From Brachycybe producta (lineage: Eukaryota > Arthropoda > Diplopoda > Playtdesmida > Andrognathidae): 64,000 nt of DNA. The stretch covers positions 434,001-498,000 of the forward strand of contig JAUPFP010000029.1 of the NCBI GenBank assembly GCA_036925085.1. The letters run 5' to 3'. Under the pieces are notes generated by a model. The model made no database searches. It saw only the letters and a program-made list of their open reading frames with translations, and had not been told where the DNA came from. The position numbers and the translations under genes are program-made. Positions 58,981-64,000 of this stretch are shown in pieces; positions within the stretch are counted from its first letter, which is position 1, and every line of letters starts with the position of its first letter.

Positions 58981-61605
58981 ATAATGGCACGCTATTTTTC
59001 CCTTTTTTCTTGTCGCAACTTTTATGGTTTGAGCTGAAAAACTGAATTGAATCGAGGAATTCATCTGATGTGACATATTCCTATAGTTTTTTGGGGGAGA
59101 GGTTTGATGGTGTGGTATGTATTGGGGTGGAAGGGGATTGGAGTTTGTTCAGATTTGTGTTACCATTTGATGGGCTCAATGCTCATAAATTTCTGATGAC
59201 AATTCTGGAACTTCTTTTACTTTCAGAACTCTCAAGTCTTTACTTCTTTCCACATTTCGATTTTTTTTTTCTTTCTTCTGGTATTATATTATATGCTTTT
59301 TGTTTCATGTTTTTTCTTTTTCATTTTTACCTTACTTTTCGTCACTCATTTCATTTTTTAGGTTTAGATATTCACCATATTGGTTTGATGGAACGTTTTC
59401 CACTTTCTGATGTCTGTAAATTTGGTATTTGGACGTCTCTCTTTCAATGCCATTATTTTTCCCGTCTTCCCTTTTTTCACTTATTCCAACACACACATTA
59501 TAGATATATCTCCTTGTAATAATTTTATTTCTAACCATTTGAAAATATTTCATGTGAAGAAATAAGAAGAAGAAAAACTATGGTTTAATGATTTTTGTGT
59601 GTGACGTTATCCTAATAGTGTATCCTATGTTTTTTCCCCTTCAGTATTTAGTTGAGTGGATAAATTGAAGTTTGTGTTGTTTGGGGCGGGTGGGGGAGGG
59701 GCATTTTGTTTTTTTCTTTTTAACAAAAAATTTCTAAGTTTGTCTTTCTAGGGACATGTCAAATGGAATTGATTTCTTTCTATTATAGTCGTTGGAAGAT
59801 TTTTATGGTAAAAATATCCCTTTTTGGAAGAACATGAAGTTAGAGAGGAAAAAAACAACAACATACTTTGATGTTAAAATTGTCGTTTAGTGGAAATTAA
59901 AGTACTTGTGTGTTCGCCATTGAGAGCAAGTGGCATCAAGAAAAAAGAAAGCCCAGGTTTGTTGGGGTTTTGTAGTTACTACCTGAGGGGGTGAGTGGCG
60001 TTTGGGATTTCTTTTCAGATTGTATGTACACAGTCACACATACATAACATACACATGTATCAAAAATAGGTAGTAAGTTGTATTTCTATATGTATATAGG
60101 TAGGTAGGTAGGTCTATATGTGTTGTGTTTTTTTCTGGTAAGGAGAAAAACTGAAGATAAAAAGAGGTAAGATGGGCAAATTCAACGTGATCTCTTATGG
60201 TTCACGGTGACGTTTTTTTGGTTCAATCTCATGAATGTTGGATGACTTCCTTTTATCACTCCTGAGAGAACGAGATTTGAAAAAGAAAGAAAAGAGAGTG
60301 GGAAAAAAAATACGCAAGTAAAACGTAGAGACTTGATATTATAGTCATTGTTTTTTCTTCTTCTTGTTGTTGTTGTTCTTATAACAATTGGGAATTTTGG
60401 TTTGAAGGAATTATTTTTTTTTCTCATCCTCAAGTGTCAACTTTTCTTTCATCTATATTCGAATATATAAAGAAATAATTCCCACCTACCCACTTTTAGG
60501 TGTTTTTTTTTTACTTGACATTTCATTTTTTTTGGTTTCAGTTTTATTTTAACATTAAAACTGAACATCCTTATAGATTTCATCTTCTCCCTTCTGTTAT
60601 TGTGGGGATAATCCTTTTGAGATCCGTGTGTTCCCCCCCCCCCTCCCCATGTGTTTTTATATGATTCATGTGGTATATTTGTTTTCTTATAGCCAATGGC
60701 CAATATTGATTTGTAACTCGAGAAAACAGTCATTTTATATATTATGATAAAAACAAATCAATTATTTTATGTCAATTGATATTTGTTTTCTTCTGATATT
60801 TCACTTTTTTGCGGTTTTGCTGAAAGTTGGAAATGAAAACCATTTTTTGTTTTGGTAGTAAAATGAACCAAATGCATATTATAATAGCCAAACGTGTTTC
60901 ATAACTAGGACCTAGAAAATTAGGCAACTGTACCGGCAGAAATTAAAGTGCATTAGAATATTTTGCATATAATTAAGTTTGATTGCACTAAAAATTTAAA
61001 TACTGATTTTCTAGGAACTAAAATGGGTTTCTTCCCAAGCACTCGAAAATGATGTTTTTATACCCGTTTTACATTTTTATCACTATTTTTCAGTTTTTTA
61101 TTAAATTTTGAAATATTTCAAGGAGGTTGGTTAGAGGCTACAGTTAACCTGAAACTATAACTCAGCTGTATTTAAATTCGAGGCTAGTGAAGTGTGCTCC
61201 AAGAACACATTGAAAACCTAATTATTAATCGTTTGAAAATACCGATTTTGCTTTTATTTTTGACATTTTTTTCTTCCCGAATTTTTTTCACCCAATTTTT
61301 GTTTAATTTGATTACCGAATTCCTCCCGAATTAAGCTAAACCCCCATTGTTTTCCAACTCCCTTCGTTTGTAATAGGAGAAGAAAGGCGAATAATGTAAT
61401 TAGTTGGAGAGGAGCGACTCAAACTGTAAGAAATCACAAAGAAAAGCATTATTGTGGGGAGTGACAGACCCTTGCCTTATTTATCCCCTTCTCCAATTCT
61501 TTGTACCCATTTGTTTCGTCTGTTTAACTGCACTTCAGCATTTACCAGAAACGTAAAAGTTGTTCAATTTCTTTCCTATTTGCTGTTATTATAATACGAA
61601 TTTAG
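58981..61605. other. About 2.6 kb without a convincing gene
   Basis: T-rich DNA holding the longest frame of the window (59070-59519, 149 codons, Phe/Leu/His rich), which I regard as chance. It also holds an AGGT repeat (60098-60113), a TTG run (60366-60377) and a C-run (60630-60643). Confidence 0.4.
60098..60113. repeat. (AGGT)4 microsatellite
   Basis: Four tandem AGGT units. Confidence 0.9.
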
Positions 61606-61710
61606 GCAGAATCACCGAAGAACACTGAACAGCATCATTGGAGCAGCAGCTAGACTCGGTGGGGATCGAACTCGATTTGACTGCAACTGTAATTAGTGAT
61701 TAATTGGGTG
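61606..61710 (-). other. Possible degraded tRNA-derived SINE fragment
   Basis: On the minus strand gagttcgatcccc (complement of 61661-61673) fits the RNA polymerase III B box GWTCRANNC, in a GC-richer patch. No T-stem pairing and no A box at the right distance are visible, so it is not an intact tRNA. The plus strand has a 29-codon frame after aatttag that could instead be an exon piece. Confidence 0.18.
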
Positions 61711-61969
61711 TAAATAATGAAGAAATGCCGTTTCAGAAAGTGGAGGTTGCCATGCTCCAACAAGCTCCAATTTCAAATGTAACTTTTTTTTTGTCAACTT
61801 TCATGTTGTTTAAATTTCCCTGTTATATTTTTAGTTGTTGTTGTTGTTCATATTGGAATGTTAACGAATTATACGAATATAGGAGGGAGGGAGGCTGGTT
61901 CCCACTTCGTTTTATGTATGGTTGAATTCGATTTTTAGGATAGTGGGAAATTTTAGACCTGTTTTTTAC

Positions 61970-62003
<34 letters not shown>

Positions 62004-62384
62004 TCTTGTGACTGAGAAACGAAACAGACAGCTTTAGAGTTTTAAAACTAATCGAAATGAATCGGAGTGTTAAATGTGCAAATGCTATTGGTTTACATTT
62101 AAAGAAAACATGAAAAAAGCATTAATGATAATGAAAGAGATGCAATTGATGAACCGTAATTTCTGTAACTTTTGCTATATACGGCCTATTTACTGTTCGC
62201 AATACGAAAACTATATGTACATACCCAATGTTATTTACAACTACGATACTAAAACTACAGTTACAGTAAGATAATGCATAGTTTACAACCTATACATTAT
62301 TACCGGTAAAGTGGAAAATCAGCAATTCTGCAGAAATTAATTTTCCAGCTTTAATATAGAATTGGTGGTTTTGTACAATGTCTA
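61711..62384. other. No gene seen
   Basis: AT-rich DNA with a TTG run (61833-61849) and a TA run (61971-62002). Confidence 0.4.
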
Positions 62385-62560
62385 GCAATTATTAAGACAG
62401 AATGAATGATGTTTTTGCAATCAAAAAGACTGGTTAGATTCAAGAGTTCTCTTAGTTATCCTATACAACTGACCTATTGTTTTAGGTTAACTATGGCTTC
62501 TAACCAGTTTCTTTTATTACAAAAAGAAAAAAGGATCATTAATTTTGCCTAAGTAATTAT
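62385..62560. mobile_element. F5-related inner core only
   Basis: caatcaaaaagactggttag then attcaagagttctcttagtt and, further right, gcttctaaccagtttctttt form an inverted pair like the inner palindrome of the F5 copies at 29387 and 51252. The outer TTAGGGCTCGG ends are missing. Confidence 0.45.
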
Positions 62561-63931
62561 GCTTAATTAAGCTTAATAATCTAATTTTCTTCATTGAACA
62601 GAAACATTTCACAGTACATTACAACTTTATATCGGATGATTGAGACAATTGGATATGACGTTATGATACTTGTACATATATTAGATAACAAATGTGACTT
62701 TTGAATTTAAGGTTATAAGATGTCAATTCTTTGTGTTTTCTTATATTGAAAGAAAATATTTGGTTGTGTTGTGTGTGAAATATGAAAAAAAAAAATGATT
62801 GATAGTCTTCAGTAACAATAGATCAGTTGCTTCTGTTGCAAAAAAAAAAAAGAACATTGGCCTCACAGGTCCCACATACTGTACATAGTGAGTAGTAACA
62901 GATGAAAAATGAACCATTTGTGGTACCGTTCTTTTTTATTTACAAGTACAGTTCCTTCATAATGGGATATGTATAACAACTGTGTAAGTGGTGGAAGAAA
63001 TATATATATATGTACCATGTATATAGAGAAAATACGCCCATGTTGAAAATAGGGAATGATTTGAACGCAACTTAGCTCCATAATGAATCTTCTTGAAATT
63101 AGTTTGACTTTAGCTCTTCTTCTGTGAACAAACAAGACAATTGTGTTGTCATTTGCTACTTAGATCTCGACGTTTTCTTTACTTTCTCGTGATGATGATG
63201 ATGATGATGATGTCCAGCACACTATTGATTGTGAACCAACCAATGGATGTTTTTTCTTTCTTTGTCCATCCCATGTCCAATCTGCCCCCAAAAAAATCAT
63301 TGATCGGGTTGCCTCTCTTGTATTTACGTTTTGTCACGTGTACAGCGTCGTATCACTCCTCTTATCTCATGTTTATAACCTTAATGGGCTTTGTTCAAAG
63401 ACTTGATCCCAACTTTTTCTTTAACTTGAGGGGTGTTTTCTAAAGTGAGTGTTTTTCAGTTTTTCTAAGATGATTCAAATAGATCTTTTTTGTCTTCATC
63501 GGTTTATCCTATTCCCCCCATACACCCGTGTGTATGTTGGTTGATTACTTAAAGTTGTTGCAATTTTCCAAGACGACATTTGTTTTATTTTTTTGTCACA
63601 ACTACTATACTCTTATACTATAACATGGACAACACGTCCTCGTGTTGTTTGTCAGTTTTATTTGTAAGTTACCAGAAAGAGAGCTAGAAAAGTGATTTTC
63701 AGGACCGTTTCTAACCTAATGTATTTATAGTCAATGTTAATCATTATTCTGATGATGTATTATTTCGGTAGCACCAGAACACATTGCGTTTGTCATTGGG
63801 TTTTGACATTGCTGTAGTTGGAATTGCTGTAGTAGTAATGAAGTTATTTTTATATTATTTTTATATTATTTTAAATATGTGATTGTGTTTTGGGTTTCAG
63901 TTTAATTTTCTTTTATGTTTTTCTGTTAAAG
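62561..63931. other. No convincing gene
   Basis: AT-rich DNA with a GAT run at 63190-63212. The 100-codon frame at 63141-63443 crosses that run (poly-Met) and shows no splice support. Confidence 0.4.
63190..63212. repeat. (GAT)n microsatellite
   Basis: About seven GAT units. Confidence 0.93.
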
Positions 63932-64000
63932 TTCTACAAAATGGCGTTTGTAATGGATACTTATAAATATTCATCATTTTCGAGTGAAATTTTTGTTCTT
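63932..64000 (+). other. Weak exon-like segment at the right edge
   Basis: ttttcttttatgtttttctg then ttaaag (to 63931) resembles an acceptor. The next 69 nt are open in one frame to the window end (FYKMAFVMDTYKYSSFSSEI then FVL), including acaaaATGGCG. It is too short to separate from chance. Confidence 0.18.

Noticed and set aside
59070..59519. Longest open frame of the window (149 codons, plus strand)
   Set aside because: The composition is dominated by Phe, Leu, Ser and His from T-rich DNA, no domain is recognisable and no splice or promoter signal supports it. One such frame is expected by chance in T-rich sequence.
61661..61673. tRNA gene suggested by a B-box-like sequence
   Set aside because: The T stem does not pair and no A box lies at the proper distance. 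At best it is a decayed SINE, kept only as a low-confidence feature.

Overview
The window looks like AT-rich nuclear DNA of a multicellular animal, and almost all of it is intronic or intergenic. No frame is open beyond about 150 codons, and the long ones run through T-rich or microsatellite DNA. Pyrimidine-tract/AG splice acceptors are visible, TA, GA, GT, GAT and poly-G simple repeats are everywhere, and short inverted-repeat DNA transposons (MITEs) are abundant. The palindrome taggcctac recurs, and hAT-, mariner- and Harbinger-type ends occur side by side. I cannot name the species; a marine invertebrate is a guess from overall texture.

Genes. The only convincing coding piece is at the left edge on the minus strand (1-118): one open frame behind a strong splice acceptor, continuing out of the window. 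If it is an exon, DNA to its right is an upstream intron or flank of that gene. A few weaker exon-like segments on the plus strand (about 10.3 kb, 43.35 kb, 46.85 kb, 58.9 kb and the right edge) are listed with low confidence. I see no tRNA, rRNA, CRISPR array or complete protein gene.

Mobile elements. I recognise seven dispersed inverted-repeat families by comparing segments within the window. F1 has TACCTCG ends and a TTA duplication (4 copies). F2 is TA-flanked with a TGACGTCA-bearing inverted repeat (3 copies). F3 has CAGGCA ends and 8-bp duplications, hAT-like (3 copies). F4 is TTAA-associated with a conserved core AGAAACTAGAA / TTCTAGTTTCT (about a dozen copies or fragments, 17.9-54.4 kb). 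F5 has TTAGGGCTCGG ends and TWA duplications (3 copies plus a core). F6 has GGCACTTGAACTTCAACCC-like arms (4 copies). F7 has ACACACAGACCAC arms (2 copies). There are also two mariner-like non-autonomous elements (25.5 kb, 32.4 kb), one hAT-type element (33.4-34.0 kb) and several unclassified hairpins.

Layout. 0-17 kb: exon edge, F1/F2/F3 copies and microsatellites. 17.9-24.3 kb: a dense run of F4 copies. 25-35 kb: mariner-like, F5 and hAT elements. 35-43 kb: a mixture of F1, F3, F4, F6 and F2. 43-48 kb: long TA tracts. 51-57 kb: F5, several strong palindromes, a 16-bp-period inverted minisatellite made of E2F-like sites, F2, F4, F7 and a perfect 52-bp-arm palindrome. 57-64 kb: mostly featureless AT-rich DNA. 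I found no gene system of cooperating proteins; the unusual content is the palindromic repeat landscape.
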